Positions 41,629 through 50,326 of a stretch of DNA of 64,000 bases are shown one piece after another. The position numbers were made by a program, and so were the translations under genes. Each line of letters starts with the position of its first letter. Within the stretch, counting starts at the first letter, position 1. The stretch spans positions 565,011-629,010 of the forward strand of contig NZ_LMUK01000060.1 of the NCBI RefSeq assembly GCF_009766005.1. Reading direction: 5' to 3'. The notes beneath the pieces were generated by a model, which saw only the letters and a list, made by a program, of their open reading frames with translations, had not been told where the DNA came from and made no database searches. The stretch comes from Bradyrhizobium sp. S69 (GTDB taxonomy: Bacteria > Pseudomonadota > Alphaproteobacteria > Rhizobiales > Xanthobacteraceae).

Positions 41629-43881
41629 CTACTCGACGCCGCGCAAGAACTTGTTGGACTTCGGCAGGCCATGCGCGAGGCGGCCGGCGTCGGCGCGATT
41701 GCCGCGCCAATCCGCCAGTTCCTTCAACGTCAGGCTCTGGTCGCGCCCGGAGGAATCCTTCCAGGTCAGGCCGGCCTTGAGATCGAAGGTCGTCACGTCA
41801 GACAACGCCGCGCTGGTGTATTTCTGCAACCGCACGCCACGGCCGCGCGCCATCTCCGGCACCTGGTCGATCGGGAAAATCACCATTTTGTGGTTGGTGC
41901 CGATCACCGCGACGCTATCGCCCATCACCGTCGCGATCGCGCGGGCTTCGTTCGGCATCTCGACGTTGAGCACCTGCTTGCCCTTGCGGGTGTTGCCGAC
42001 GCAATCGTCCTCGTTGACGATAAAGCCCTGCCCGTCATGGCTCGCCACCAGGAACTTGCGGCCGCCCTTGTTGACGAACAGCGACACGATCGCAGCATCC
42101 TGGTCCATGTCGATGAACAGCCGGATCGGTTCGCCATGGCCACGGCCGCCCGGCAATTTGCCGACGTCGAGCGAATAGAAACGGCCATTGGTCGCAAACA
42201 GCAGCAGCTTTGAGGTGGTCTCGGCAAAGAACGCCTGGTCGAGCTTGTCATCGGTCTTGAAGGTCAATGTCGAGAGATCGGCGACATGGCCCTTCAGCGT
42301 CCGCACCCAGCCCTTGTCGGACACCACCACCGTGACTGGTTCGCGCTCGACAAAGGCTTCCTCGATGGCGGCGAGATCATGCTCGGGCGCGTCGGCAAAT
42401 TGGGTGCGGCGCTTGCCGAGCGGTGTCTTCGGTCCAAAGATCTCACGCACGTTGCGGACCTGGTCGCCGACCTTACCCCATTGCTCCACTTCCGAACCGA
42501 GCAACGACTTGATGCCCTTCAGCTCGTTGCGCAGGTTCTTGTCCTCGGTGCGGATCTCGAATTCCTCGAGCTTGCGCAAGCTGCGCAGCCGCATGTTGAG
42601 GATGGCGTCGGCCTGGACCTCCGTCAGCTTGAACGCCTTAATCAGCGCCGGCTTCGGCTCATCCTCGGTACGGATGATCTTGATCACCTTATCGATATTC
42701 AGATAGGCGATCAGATAACCGCCGAGCACTTCCAGCCGATGCTCGATCTGCTCCTTGCGGTAGTTCGAGCGGCGCAACAGCACGTCGCGCAGATGGTCGA
42801 GCCATTCGCGCAGGCATTCGGTAAGGCCGAGCACCTTGGGGATGCGGCCCTTCACCAGCACGTTGAGGTTCAGCGGAATCCGGCTTTCCAGCTCAGTCAG
42901 CCGGAACAGCGACTCCATCAGCAATTCGGGATCGACCGCGCGCGATTTCGGTTCGATGACGAGGCGGATATCTTCCGCTGATTCATCGCGGACATCGCCA
43001 ACCAGCGGCAGCTTCTTCTCGTTGAGCAGTTCGGCAATCTTCTCGACCAGCCGGGACTTCTGCACCAGCCACGGAATCTCAGTGATCACCACCACCCAGG
43101 TGCCGCGGGCGCCTTCTTCCTGGTTCCATTTGGCGCGGGTGCGGAACGAGCCGCGCCCGGTCATGTAGGCCTCGGCAAGGCTGTCCTTGGAATCGATGAT
43201 GATGCCGCCGGTCGGGAAATCCGGTCCCTTGACCCATTTCAGCAGCGCCTTCGACTTGGCGTCGGGCTTCTCGATCAGATGCAGCGCGGCGTCGCAGAGT
43301 TCGGCGACGTTGTGCGGCGGGATCGAGGTCGCCATGCCCACCGCAATGCCCTGCGCGCCGTTGGCGAGCAGGTTCGGAAAGCCGCCGGGCAGCACCACCG
43401 GCTCTTTCGACTGGCCGTCATAATTAGGACGGAATTCGACGCCGTCCTCGTTGATGCCTTCGAGCAACAGCCGCGCGACGTCGGTCATGCGCGCTTCGGT
43501 GTAGCGGTAGGCGGCCGGATTATCGCCGTCGATATTGCCGAAATTGCCCTGGCCGTCGACCAGCGGATACCGCGAGGAGAAATCCTGCGCCAACCGCACC
43601 ATGGCGTCGTAGATCGCCTGGTCGCCATGCGGATGGAACGAACCCATCACGTCGCCGACGATCTTGGCGGATTTCTTGAACGCCGTACCGGGGTCGAGCC
43701 GCAGCAGCTGCATGCCGTAGAGAATGCGGCGATGCACCGGCTTGAGGCCGTCGCGGGCGTCCGGCAGTGCGCGATGCATGATGGTCGAGAGCGCGTAAGC
43801 GAGATAGCGCTCCTCGAGCGCGTCACGCAGCATCACCTCGTGAATTTCGGCCGGTTCAGGCGGAATCAGTCTCTTTCCCAT
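41629..43881 (-). CDS. parC: DNA topoisomerase IV subunit A
   Basis: A 750-residue ParC with the active-site Tyr127 (YRYTEARM) and the quinolone-resistance region SFHPHGDQAIYDA around residues 81-93. The winged-helix and tower regions lie between residues 30-500, and the C-terminal pinwheel follows. With ParE it decatenates chromosomes. It is the second gene after recO on the same strand, with a 296-bp gap. Confidence 0.97.
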   Translation of the reverse strand: MGKRLIPPEPAEIHEVMLRDALEERYLAYALSTIMHRALPDARDGLKPVHRRILYGMQLLRLDPGTAFKKSAKIVGDVMGSFHPHGDQAIYDAMVRLAQDFSSRYPLVDGQGNFGNIDGDNPAAYRYTEARMTDVARLLLEGINEDGVEFRPNYDGQSKEPVVLPGGFPNLLANGAQGIAVGMATSIPPHNVAELCDAALHLIEKPDAKSKALLKWVKGPDFPTGGIIIDSKDSLAEAYMTGRGSFRTRAKWNQEEGARGTWVVVITEIPWLVQKSRLVEKIAELLNEKKLPLVGDVRDESAEDIRLVIEPKSRAVDPELLMESLFRLTELESRIPLNLNVLVKGRIPKVLGLTECLREWLDHLRDVLLRRSNYRKEQIEHRLEVLGGYLIAYLNIDKVIKIIRTEDEPKPALIKAFKLTEVQADAILNMRLRSLRKLEEFEIRTEDKNLRNELKGIKSLLGSEVEQWGKVGDQVRNVREIFGPKTPLGKRRTQFADAPEHDLAAIEEAFVEREPVTVVVSDKGWVRTLKGHVADLSTLTFKTDDKLDQAFFAETTSKLLLFATNGRFYSLDVGKLPGGRGHGEPIRLFIDMDQDAAIVSLFVNKGGRKFLVASHDGQGFIVNEDDCVGNTRKGKQVLNVEMPNEARAIATVMGDSVAVIGTNHKMVIFPIDQVPEMARGRGVRLQKYTSAALSDVTTFDLKAGLTWKDSSGRDQSLTLKELADWRGNRADAGRLAHGLPKSNKFLRGVE

Positions 43882-43989
43882 GGGGAGGGGTTAAACTTTT
43901 GGGGTGAATCGGGCAAGCCGCGAATCAGTGCGGCGGCGCGGCCTGTGTTCGGTCACAAAACCGGGATCGTCGCCTCCACGACCGGGAAT

Positions 43990-44106
43990 ATGGCCTGGGA
44001 CCGCTTCGCTTTAATCCCGTTGCCCCTGGCGGCCGCCGCGATAAGCTTTGGCGAGGCTACTTTCCTGCCGCTCCTGATCCTAATCGGCTCGGAAGCGGAA
44101 ATTTAG
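43990..44106 (+). CDS. Possible 38-residue hydrophobic peptide
   Basis: A plus-strand frame reading MAWDRFALIPLPLAAAAISFGEATFLPLLILIG with a short acidic end, followed 18 bases later by a strong plus-strand terminator. No minus-strand gene needs a terminator of that polarity here. The ribosome binding site (GGGA) is weak. It is a candidate small membrane peptide or the remnant of one; its existence is uncertain. Confidence 0.3.
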   Translation: MAWDRFALIPLPLAAAAISFGEATFLPLLILIGSEAEI

Positions 44107-44123
44107 CCCCAATGAACAACTTT

Positions 44124-44155
44124 AACCCGCCCCTTCGACAGGGCGGGTTTTTTCG
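44124..44155 (+). terminator. Plus-strand intrinsic terminator between recO and parC
   Basis: AACCCGCCC (44124-44132) pairs perfectly with GGGCGGGTT (44141-44149) followed by TTTTT on the plus strand. Both flanking genes run on the minus strand, so it terminates something transcribed from the left or is a bifunctional hairpin. Confidence 0.85.
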
Positions 44156-44176
44156 TCCACGCGGGCAGCCCAGCCG

Positions 44177-44926
44177 TCACGGAACCGGCATCCCGGCCCG
44201 GTGCTTCGCTACCGCATTGATAAACCCGTCGCGGGCATCGGAATGGCGCTGCCCGCGCGGCTCCAGCACGTGGCGCAACAGGAACAGCCCGGTCAGCCGA
44301 AAACCGTCCTGCAAATCCTGATCCGACCAGCTGTTTGACCCACCCTCGCCTTCGCGCAAAAAAGCCGGCAGACGCAACAGCCGGTCACGGTAAGGCTCGC
44401 CGGCGGCCCGCGATACCGCGCCGCCGGATTTCGGCGAAACATAAATCAGCTCCGTGGTGCCGCCGGTCGCCGCGCAATTTTCCAGATCGAGCCCGAAACC
44501 CAGTTCGGCCAGCATCGCCAGTTCGAATCGCACCAGATGCACGGCGGCATCGCCGGCGTCGTCGAAATCATCGAGGATCCGGCCGAGCATCTCGTAGATG
44601 TCTTCGTGCGGATCGCGCTCCGGCAGCAGCCGTACCAGCGAGGCCAAATGGGTGACGCCATAGGTCGCATGCGCCGATTCCAGCAGGGTCGCCGCACGCA
44701 AACGCGTGCCTTCAACGACATAATAGCCAAGATGCTCGTCGAGCCGTGCCCGCCACACCGTGGTGACGCTGTTGCCGGGTTGCAGCAACGGACGCATCCG
44801 CTTGCCGGCGCCGCCGCGCACCAGACCGAGATGGCGGCCGTGCTCGCGCGTCAACAGTTCGACGATGGCCGAGGATTCGCCATGCCGCCGCACGCCCAGC
44901 ACGATGCCTTCGTCGGTCCATTCCAT
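44177..44926 (-). CDS. recO: DNA repair protein RecO
   Basis: A 249-residue RecO that loads RecA via RecFOR at gaps. The N-terminal OB-fold begins EWTDEGIVLGVRRHGESSAIVELLTREHGRHLGLVRGGAGKRMRP, and the C-domain shows FGLDLENCAATG (Cys replacing the usual CxxC second Cys). The ATG of MEWTDEG is used; upstream codons of the same frame contain the TetR-like operator. It precedes parC in the standard alphaproteobacterial order. Confidence 0.95.
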   Translation of the reverse strand: MEWTDEGIVLGVRRHGESSAIVELLTREHGRHLGLVRGGAGKRMRPLLQPGNSVTTVWRARLDEHLGYYVVEGTRLRAATLLESAHATYGVTHLASLVRLLPERDPHEDIYEMLGRILDDFDDAGDAAVHLVRFELAMLAELGFGLDLENCAATGGTTELIYVSPKSGGAVSRAAGEPYRDRLLRLPAFLREGEGGSNSWSDQDLQDGFRLTGLFLLRHVLEPRGQRHSDARDGFINAVAKHRAGMPVP

Positions 44927-45012
44927 GGTTGGAAGTTTATCACGCAGGGTAGGCAAAGCCACCGGGTCGCGCGAACGCGTGACGGGCTCCGCTTGCGGCC
45001 GCATCGCAATTA

Positions 45013-45040
45013 GTGTACAACTAGTACAGTTATTGTACAC
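45013..45040. promoter_or_regulatory. TetR-type operator upstream of the desaturase gene
   Basis: GTGTACAA and TTGTACAC form a perfect 8-bp inverted repeat around a 12-base spacer that itself contains CTAGTACAGT, giving overlapping TGTAC-N5-GTACA half-sites. It ends 17 bases before the desaturase ATG. A TetR-family gene lies just beyond the desaturase, making it the prime candidate repressor. Confidence 0.8.
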
Positions 45041-45057
45041 ATGAGGCGATTGCGACC

Positions 45058-46011
45058 ATGAGCGAGGCCGTAGCTTCCGGGCCGAAATCCCAAGACAGAC
45101 GGCCGTTGAGCCCGCCCCTGCTGCGCGAGCTATCGGCCCGGTCCAATTTTCAGGGGCTCGTTCGCGTGGTCAGCCATTACGGCGTCATCGCCGTTTTGGG
45201 CACGCTGGTCTGGATGGTGACCTCGCGATACGGCATCGGATGGGCGTTGCCGCTGATCGCCGTGCAAGGCTATTTCGTGGCGTTCCTGTTCATGGCCGTA
45301 CACGAGACGGCCCACAAGACAGCCTTTCAGAGCAGAGCGCTCAACCTTGCCGCCGGCCATCTGTCGTCGTTCGCGATCGCCCTGCCCTATGAGTATTACT
45401 GCCTGTTCCACTGGGACCACCATCGCCATACGCAGGACCCCGACAGGGATCCGGAATTGCTGGTGGGGCCGGTCCCGGCCTCGGACACCCATCTGGCGCT
45501 CGCCTATAGCGGTCTCCTGCAGGTCGCGATCCGCGTGCGATTGATGTTTCGCCATGCCTTGACCGGCAACGTCTCCGTGCCCTGGGTTCCCGAGCACAAG
45601 CGTCGCATCGTCGTGACCGAGGCGCGCGTCTACGTGGCAGCCTATGCGCTGCTGCTGCTCGCCTCATTGGCGCTCCACAGCGCGATCCTGCTCTGGATAT
45701 GGATTATCCCGCTGCTGTTCGGCCAGATGATCCTGAGACCCTACCTCTATGCCGAACACACCGGATGCGAACGCACGCGCAGCGCTTTCCAAAACACCCG
45801 CACCACCATCACGGCGCGGTTCGTCAAATGGTTTGCGTGGAACATGCCGTATCACGTCGAGCACCACGCCTACCCCTCCGTCCCGTTCCATGCGCTGCCG
45901 AAGCTGAACCGGATTGTCGCGGACGAGATCGTGTTTCTCGGCCACGGCTACCGCGCTGTGACACGGGAGACCTGGGCCTGGTTCCGGCAAACGCGGCGTC
46001 TTGCCAAATGA
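45058..46011 (+). CDS. Membrane fatty acid desaturase / hydroxylase-type enzyme
   Basis: A 317-residue protein of the membrane-bound di-iron desaturase family. The three His boxes are HETAHK (residues 81-86), HWDHHRH (119-125) and HVEHHAY (near 266), between four to five membrane helices. It introduces a double bond or hydroxyl group into fatty acyl chains or a related substrate, using O2. The ATG lies 17 bases downstream of a TetR-like operator, and the TetR gene is convergent downstream, so it is probably a regulated single-gene unit. Confidence 0.88.
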   Translation: MSEAVASGPKSQDRRPLSPPLLRELSARSNFQGLVRVVSHYGVIAVLGTLVWMVTSRYGIGWALPLIAVQGYFVAFLFMAVHETAHKTAFQSRALNLAAGHLSSFAIALPYEYYCLFHWDHHRHTQDPDRDPELLVGPVPASDTHLALAYSGLLQVAIRVRLMFRHALTGNVSVPWVPEHKRRIVVTEARVYVAAYALLLLASLALHSAILLWIWIIPLLFGQMILRPYLYAEHTGCERTRSAFQNTRTTITARFVKWFAWNMPYHVEHHAYPSVPFHALPKLNRIVADEIVFLGHGYRAVTRETWAWFRQTRRLAK

Positions 46012-46046
46012 TCTCGCCAAGTGATCCGCAGCGTGCGGTACCTTGA

Positions 46047-46667
46047 CTAGCGCCCGCTATCGGATTCCGGTCTCAGCAGGCTGTCGACGAGATTGCGCGC
46101 GTAGGCCGGCGAGAGCGGCTTGATCCCGAAGACGTAGCGGTAGAACAGATTGCCATAGATGGCGTCATACAGGTTCTCCGGCGCTCCAACCGCGCCGATG
46201 CTGCCATCCTCTTGTCCCCCCGCGATGATCTCGACGGTGGCTGACCTTCGAAAGTTGAGATAGCGCTCGTAGAACATCTCCGCCGATCCGGTCTTCGAGA
46301 TGCATTCGGAGATCACCGCGAGTTGCACCTTGCCGAACTCGCCGAGCAGCGCTTCCGTATAGGCTGCGGCGTGACGTCTGACGCGCGCCACCGGGTCGCC
46401 GGTGCCCGAGAGCGGCAGCACCACGGATGCCTGGTTCAGGAACGCGTCGATCAGCAGCGCCTCTCTCGACGGCCACCATTTGTAGATAGTCATCTTTGAA
46501 ACATTGCAATGACGCGCCACCGCCTCGATGCTGGTGGCCGCCAGACCCGTGGTCGCCATCAGCGTGTAGGCGCTTTGCAGAATGGCGTTCGTCGCCTCCG
46601 CGGAGCGGGGTCGACCACGGCGGCCCGCTGCCGTGGCACTCACCGGTCCGGTCCTGCTCTTCGCCAT
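46047..46667 (-). CDS. TetR-family transcriptional regulator
   Basis: A 206-residue regulator. The N-terminal HTH is AILQSAYTLMATTGLAATSIEAVARHCNVSKMTIYKWWPSREALL (residues 31-75); the rest is the helical ligand domain with a C-terminal extension (TetR_C-like VISECISKTGSAEMFYERYL). The ATG at 46667 follows AAAGG; the longer start adds five residues. It is convergent with the desaturase gene, and its probable operator is at 45013-45040. Confidence 0.92.
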   Translation of the reverse strand: MAKSRTGPVSATAAGRRGRPRSAEATNAILQSAYTLMATTGLAATSIEAVARHCNVSKMTIYKWWPSREALLIDAFLNQASVVLPLSGTGDPVARVRRHAAAYTEALLGEFGKVQLAVISECISKTGSAEMFYERYLNFRRSATVEIIAGGQEDGSIGAVGAPENLYDAIYGNLFYRYVFGIKPLSPAYARNLVDSLLRPESDSGR

Positions 46668-46703
46668 AACCCGACCTTTCACTCGCCCCTCGCGCTTGTC
46701 AGA

Positions 46704-47099
46704 TCACCCGTTGAACCAGCCCTTCGCGTCGCCGGTAAAGGAGAAATACAGCCCGCCCACCGTCAATGCGCAGGACACGGTTTCGATCGCGCTATCGAGC
46801 AGCATGCCGACGTCGCCGATAGTCTCCAGCAGCGAATAGACCGATAATATCAGCGCGGCGAGCAGCACCCAGCGCGGCCAGCTCTTGCGCCGTTGCGCCG
46901 CCAGCCAGACGAAATACACCAGCAACAGGATCATGCCGGCCGCCATCACGGTCGCGGTCGTAATCATCTGTTCCGTCATCTCCGCGCTCGGCGTGCGATC
47001 TTGGAACGCGACCGACAGCGCATCGAGTGTCAGTGACAAATACAACAGCGCCTCAAACCAAACCACGTTCCTGGGTACGTTCATTCGCGGTGCATTCAT
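46704..47099 (-). CDS. Small polytopic membrane protein
   Basis: A 131-residue protein with four predicted helices: LLYLSLTLDALSVAF, ATVMAAGMILLLVYFVWLAAQRR, WVLLAALILSVYSLLETIGDVGML and ETVSCALTVGGLYFSFTG. The ATG at 47099 lies 39 bases after the era stop, so it may be co-transcribed with era. There are no catalytic motifs. Family unknown. Confidence 0.7.
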   Translation of the reverse strand: MNAPRMNVPRNVVWFEALLYLSLTLDALSVAFQDRTPSAEMTEQMITTATVMAAGMILLLVYFVWLAAQRRKSWPRWVLLAALILSVYSLLETIGDVGMLLDSAIETVSCALTVGGLYFSFTGDAKGWFNG

Positions 47100-47138
47100 T
47101 TCAGGTCGTTTTTGCCAGGTGGCAGTTGGGGACGCCGG

Positions 47139-48071
47139 TTATTCCTTCGGAAAATCCAGGCCCATTTCGCGGTAACGGTCGGGATCCTCGCTCCAGTTTT
47201 CGCGCACCTTCACGAACAAAAACAGGTGCACGGGCACACCCACGATCTCGGTGAGCTCTTTTCGCGAATCCGCGCCGATCGACTTGATGGTCGCGCCGCC
47301 CTTGCCGAGCACGATCTTGCGCTGGCTTTCGCGCTCGACAAAGATCGTCTGCTCGATGCGGACCGACTTGTCCTTGCGCTCGGTCCAGCTGTCGGTCTCG
47401 ACCGTGGACTGGTACGGCAATTCCTGATGCAGCTGCCGGAAGATCTTTTCCCGGGTGATCTCGGCCGCCAGATGCCGCAGCGGCGCATCCGACATCTGGT
47501 CCTCGGGATAATGAAACGGCCCCGGCGGCACCATCGCGGCGAGCGTGGCGCGCAAATCATCGACGCCGTCGCCGGACAGCGCCGAGATCATGAAGGTCTG
47601 CTGGAACGGCAGACGGTCGTTGGCGGCCTTGGCCAGCGCCAGCAGCTTTTCGCGCGGCACCAGATCGATCTTGTTGAGCACCAGGATCTTGTCGTGCTTG
47701 ACCGTCGCAAGCTTGTTCAGGATCGCATCGGCTTCCTCGTCGATGCCCGATTTGGCATCGAGCAGCACGCAGACCAGATCGGCGTCATGCGCCCCGCTCC
47801 AGGCCGTCGACACCATGGCGCGATCGAGCCTTCGTTTGGGCAGGAATATCCCGGGCGTATCGACCAGAATGATCTGCGCGTTGTTTTCGATCACGATGCC
47901 GCGGATCAGCGCGCGCGTGGTCTGCACCTTGCGCGAAACGATCGTGACCTTGGAGCCAACCAGCGCGTTGACCAGCGTCGACTTGCCGACATTGGGGGCG
48001 CCGATCAGCGCGACAAAGCCGCAGCGCGTCGCAGCCGCCGGTGCGCCCGTGTCGGGAGTTTCATCCGTCAT
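47139..48071 (-). CDS. era: GTPase Era
   Basis: A 310-residue two-domain GTPase needed for 16S rRNA processing and 30S assembly. G-motifs: GAPNVGKST (24-32), the switch region IVSRKVQTTRALIRGIV, DTPG, NKID (VLNKIDLV) and a C-terminal KH domain with KIVLGKGGATIKSIG. The ATG at 48071 overlaps the rnc stop by 11 bases; an upstream ATG (48101) is within rnc. Order lepB-rnc-era is classical. Confidence 0.97.
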   Translation of the reverse strand: MTDETPDTGAPAAATRCGFVALIGAPNVGKSTLVNALVGSKVTIVSRKVQTTRALIRGIVIENNAQIILVDTPGIFLPKRRLDRAMVSTAWSGAHDADLVCVLLDAKSGIDEEADAILNKLATVKHDKILVLNKIDLVPREKLLALAKAANDRLPFQQTFMISALSGDGVDDLRATLAAMVPPGPFHYPEDQMSDAPLRHLAAEITREKIFRQLHQELPYQSTVETDSWTERKDKSVRIEQTIFVERESQRKIVLGKGGATIKSIGADSRKELTEIVGVPVHLFLFVKVRENWSEDPDRYREMGLDFPKE

Positions 48072-48879
48072 TGCTACCGCCACCAACGCCTTCACGTTCA
48101 ATCATTACGGATGCCGCGACCTTCTCGGCCGCGCGCTTGCTGCCGCCAACACCTTCGGCAGGGTCGAGTCCCGGCAAATCAACGGCGACGCGGAACTGCG
48201 GGTCGTGATGCGGCCCGGTGCGCTCGACCTCGCGATAAACCGGCGTCGGCAGACCCTTGCCCTGGGCCCATTCCTGCAGCACGGTCTTGGGATCGCGCAA
48301 CGGCCGCCGCGGCTTGCGCATCCGCTCGATCCAGTTGCGCTCGACGAATTGCGCCGCGGCGCTATGGCCGCCGTCGAGATAGATCGCCCCGATCACCGCT
48401 TCGCAGATGTCGCCGAGCACGGATTTGCGCAAGCGAGCGCCCGCGCCGGCGCCAACCGCACCAAGCTTGATGTCATCGAGCAGTGCCAGCGACTTCGCGA
48501 CGTCGGCGCAGCTCTCCTTGCGCACGAGATCGGCCAGGCGTTTCGACAATTCGCCTTCGTCGGCCTTTGGATAGGCGCGGTACAGCATGTCCGAGACGAT
48601 CAGTCCAAGCACGTGATCGCCGAGAAACTCCAGGCGTTGGTAGCTGTCGGCGCGATGACGGGTAGCCGGCTTCAGCGCCGAGACATGCGTAAACGCGGTA
48701 GCCAGCAGCGCCGCGTCGGCGAACTTGTGGCCGATCCGCGCCTCAAGCGCGGCTTGCGCAGCCTTGGCGCTGACCTTGCTGCGCTTTTTCTTTGCAGCCG
48801 GCTCGCCCCCAGCGTCAGGCTGAGCGGATGCCTCGCCCGGCTGCGAGGGGGTCTGGATGTCCTGTGCGTCGTCGTTCAT
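48061..48879 (-). CDS. rnc: Ribonuclease III
   Basis: A 272-residue RNase III that cuts double-stranded RNA in rRNA processing. The N-terminus has a Lys-rich extension (AAKKKRSKVSAKAA), then the catalytic domain with the signature YQRLEFLGDHVLGLIVSD and the acidic cluster DICEAVIGAIYLDGG, then a dsRBD ending GVGGSKRAAEKVAASVMI. Its ATG overlaps the lepB stop by two to four bases (ATGA). Confidence 0.97.
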   Translation of the reverse strand: MNDDAQDIQTPSQPGEASAQPDAGGEPAAKKKRSKVSAKAAQAALEARIGHKFADAALLATAFTHVSALKPATRHRADSYQRLEFLGDHVLGLIVSDMLYRAYPKADEGELSKRLADLVRKESCADVAKSLALLDDIKLGAVGAGAGARLRKSVLGDICEAVIGAIYLDGGHSAAAQFVERNWIERMRKPRRPLRDPKTVLQEWAQGKGLPTPVYREVERTGPHHDPQFRVAVDLPGLDPAEGVGGSKRAAEKVAASVMIEREGVGGGSNDG

Positions 48880-49637
48880 CGCACAATGGAGAATATGCGA
48901 TTCCAGCGCACCGCGGTTGGCCAGCGCCAGAACATCCAGGCTTGTTCGCCCTCGGCAATGGAGAAGAAAATCATCTGGGCGCGGCCGATCAGATTCTCGA
49001 AAGGCACATAACCCACCGCCGACAGCACGCGGCTGTCGGTCGAATTGTCCCGGTTGTCGCCCATCATGAAGAAATTGCCCGGCGGCACGGTGTAGACGTT
49101 GGTGTTGTCGTAAAAGCCGTTGTCGACGCAATCCAGCGAGTCATAGGTGACGCCGTTCGGCAGCGTTTCCTTCCAGCGCTTCACCCGCGCGGTGGCGTCG
49201 GATGAACCACAGGGGTCCTCGCCGATGAAATCGCTCAGCCGCTCGCGCACCACCGGCTTCTCGTTGATGTAGAGCAGGCCTTCCTTCATCTGGATGCGGT
49301 CGCCGGGCAAGCCGATCACACGCTTGATGTAGTCGGTGGAATCGTCCTTCGGCAGACGGAACACCACGACGTCGCCGCGATTCGGCTCAGAACCGAAAAC
49401 ACGTCCCGAAAACAGCGGCGGCGACAGCGGGATCGAATAGTGGCTGTAGCCGTAGGAATATTTCGAGACGAACAGATAGTCGCCGACCAACAGCGTCGCC
49501 TTCATCGATCCCGAGGGAATGTTGAAGGGCTGGAACAGGAAAGTGCGGATCACCAGGGCGATCAGAAGCGCATGAATGACGACACGGATGGTTTCGCCCA
49601 AGCCGCTTTCAGATTTTGTTCCGGATGTCACGCTCAT
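48876..49637 (-). CDS. lepB: Signal peptidase I
   Basis: A 253-residue inner-membrane serine protease that cleaves Sec/Tat signal peptides. One N-terminal transmembrane helix (VVIHALLIALVIRTFLFQPF) precedes the catalytic Ser44 (IPSGSMKATLLVGD), the general-base Lys105 (DYIKRVIGLPGD) and the box NFFMMGDNRDNSTDSR. The ATG of MSVTSGTKS is used. A CGSS..CVD pair (residues about 170-195) suggests a disulphide. Confidence 0.97.
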   Translation of the reverse strand: MSVTSGTKSESGLGETIRVVIHALLIALVIRTFLFQPFNIPSGSMKATLLVGDYLFVSKYSYGYSHYSIPLSPPLFSGRVFGSEPNRGDVVVFRLPKDDSTDYIKRVIGLPGDRIQMKEGLLYINEKPVVRERLSDFIGEDPCGSSDATARVKRWKETLPNGVTYDSLDCVDNGFYDNTNVYTVPPGNFFMMGDNRDNSTDSRVLSAVGYVPFENLIGRAQMIFFSIAEGEQAWMFWRWPTAVRWNRIFSIVR

Positions 49638-49906
49638 CGTTTTCCCGATTTCCGTCGCGTCTACCGCACGGTGGCAGAACATGTTCCTCACGCGAACAGC
49701 AAGCCCGTTTCGCGTCAAGGAGATGATCGATTCTGATGTGAAAGCGAATCCCGGCGCAAACCCGAATTCGCCCTGTTTCCCCGCGGCGTTTTAGACGGTT
49801 GTTCGCAGCCGCGCAATCAATGGCACCATCAAAACTTGCTAATCCATTGATTAGTCGAATATTTTTAGTTTTAGCCTTGGTGTTGGCAGCGTCCCCGCCG
49901 GCTGCT

Positions 49907-50326
49907 TCAGGAAGTGGCCTTGGGGACCGCCGAAATTATGACGAACGCCTGCGCCAGCGGCCAGTCGTCGGTGATGGTAAGGTCGATTCGCGCCTCATGG
50001 CCCGGCGGCGTCAGCGCCCCGAGCCGGGCCAGCGCCCCCCCGGTCAACAGCATGCTCGGCCGGCCGCCCGGCAGGTTGACCACCCCCATGTCCCGCCACC
50101 AGACCCCGAGCCGGATTCCGGTGCCCAGCGCCTTGGAGCAGGCTTCCTTGGCGGCAAACCGCTTGGCATAGGTCGCCACCACCATTTTCTGGTTTTTCGA
50201 CCGCCGTTCGGCCTTGGCGCGCTCGGCATCGGTGAAGATTCGGTCGAGGAACCGATCGCCATGACGTTCGATCACCTTGGCGACGCGGGTGATGTCGATC
50301 AGGTCAGAACCGATGCCGATAATCAT
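49907..50326 (-). CDS. acpS: Holo-[acyl-carrier-protein] synthase
   Basis: A 139-residue trimeric enzyme that transfers 4'-phosphopantetheine from CoA to acyl carrier protein. Conserved residues are IIGIGSDLIDITRV (metal Asp), the KRFAAKEACSKALGTGI region and a C-terminal barrel strand. It overlaps pdxJ by four bases and lies between pdxJ and lepB, the normal gene order. Confidence 0.96.
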   Translation of the reverse strand: MIIGIGSDLIDITRVAKVIERHGDRFLDRIFTDAERAKAERRSKNQKMVVATYAKRFAAKEACSKALGTGIRLGVWWRDMGVVNLPGGRPSMLLTGGALARLGALTPPGHEARIDLTITDDWPLAQAFVIISAVPKATS

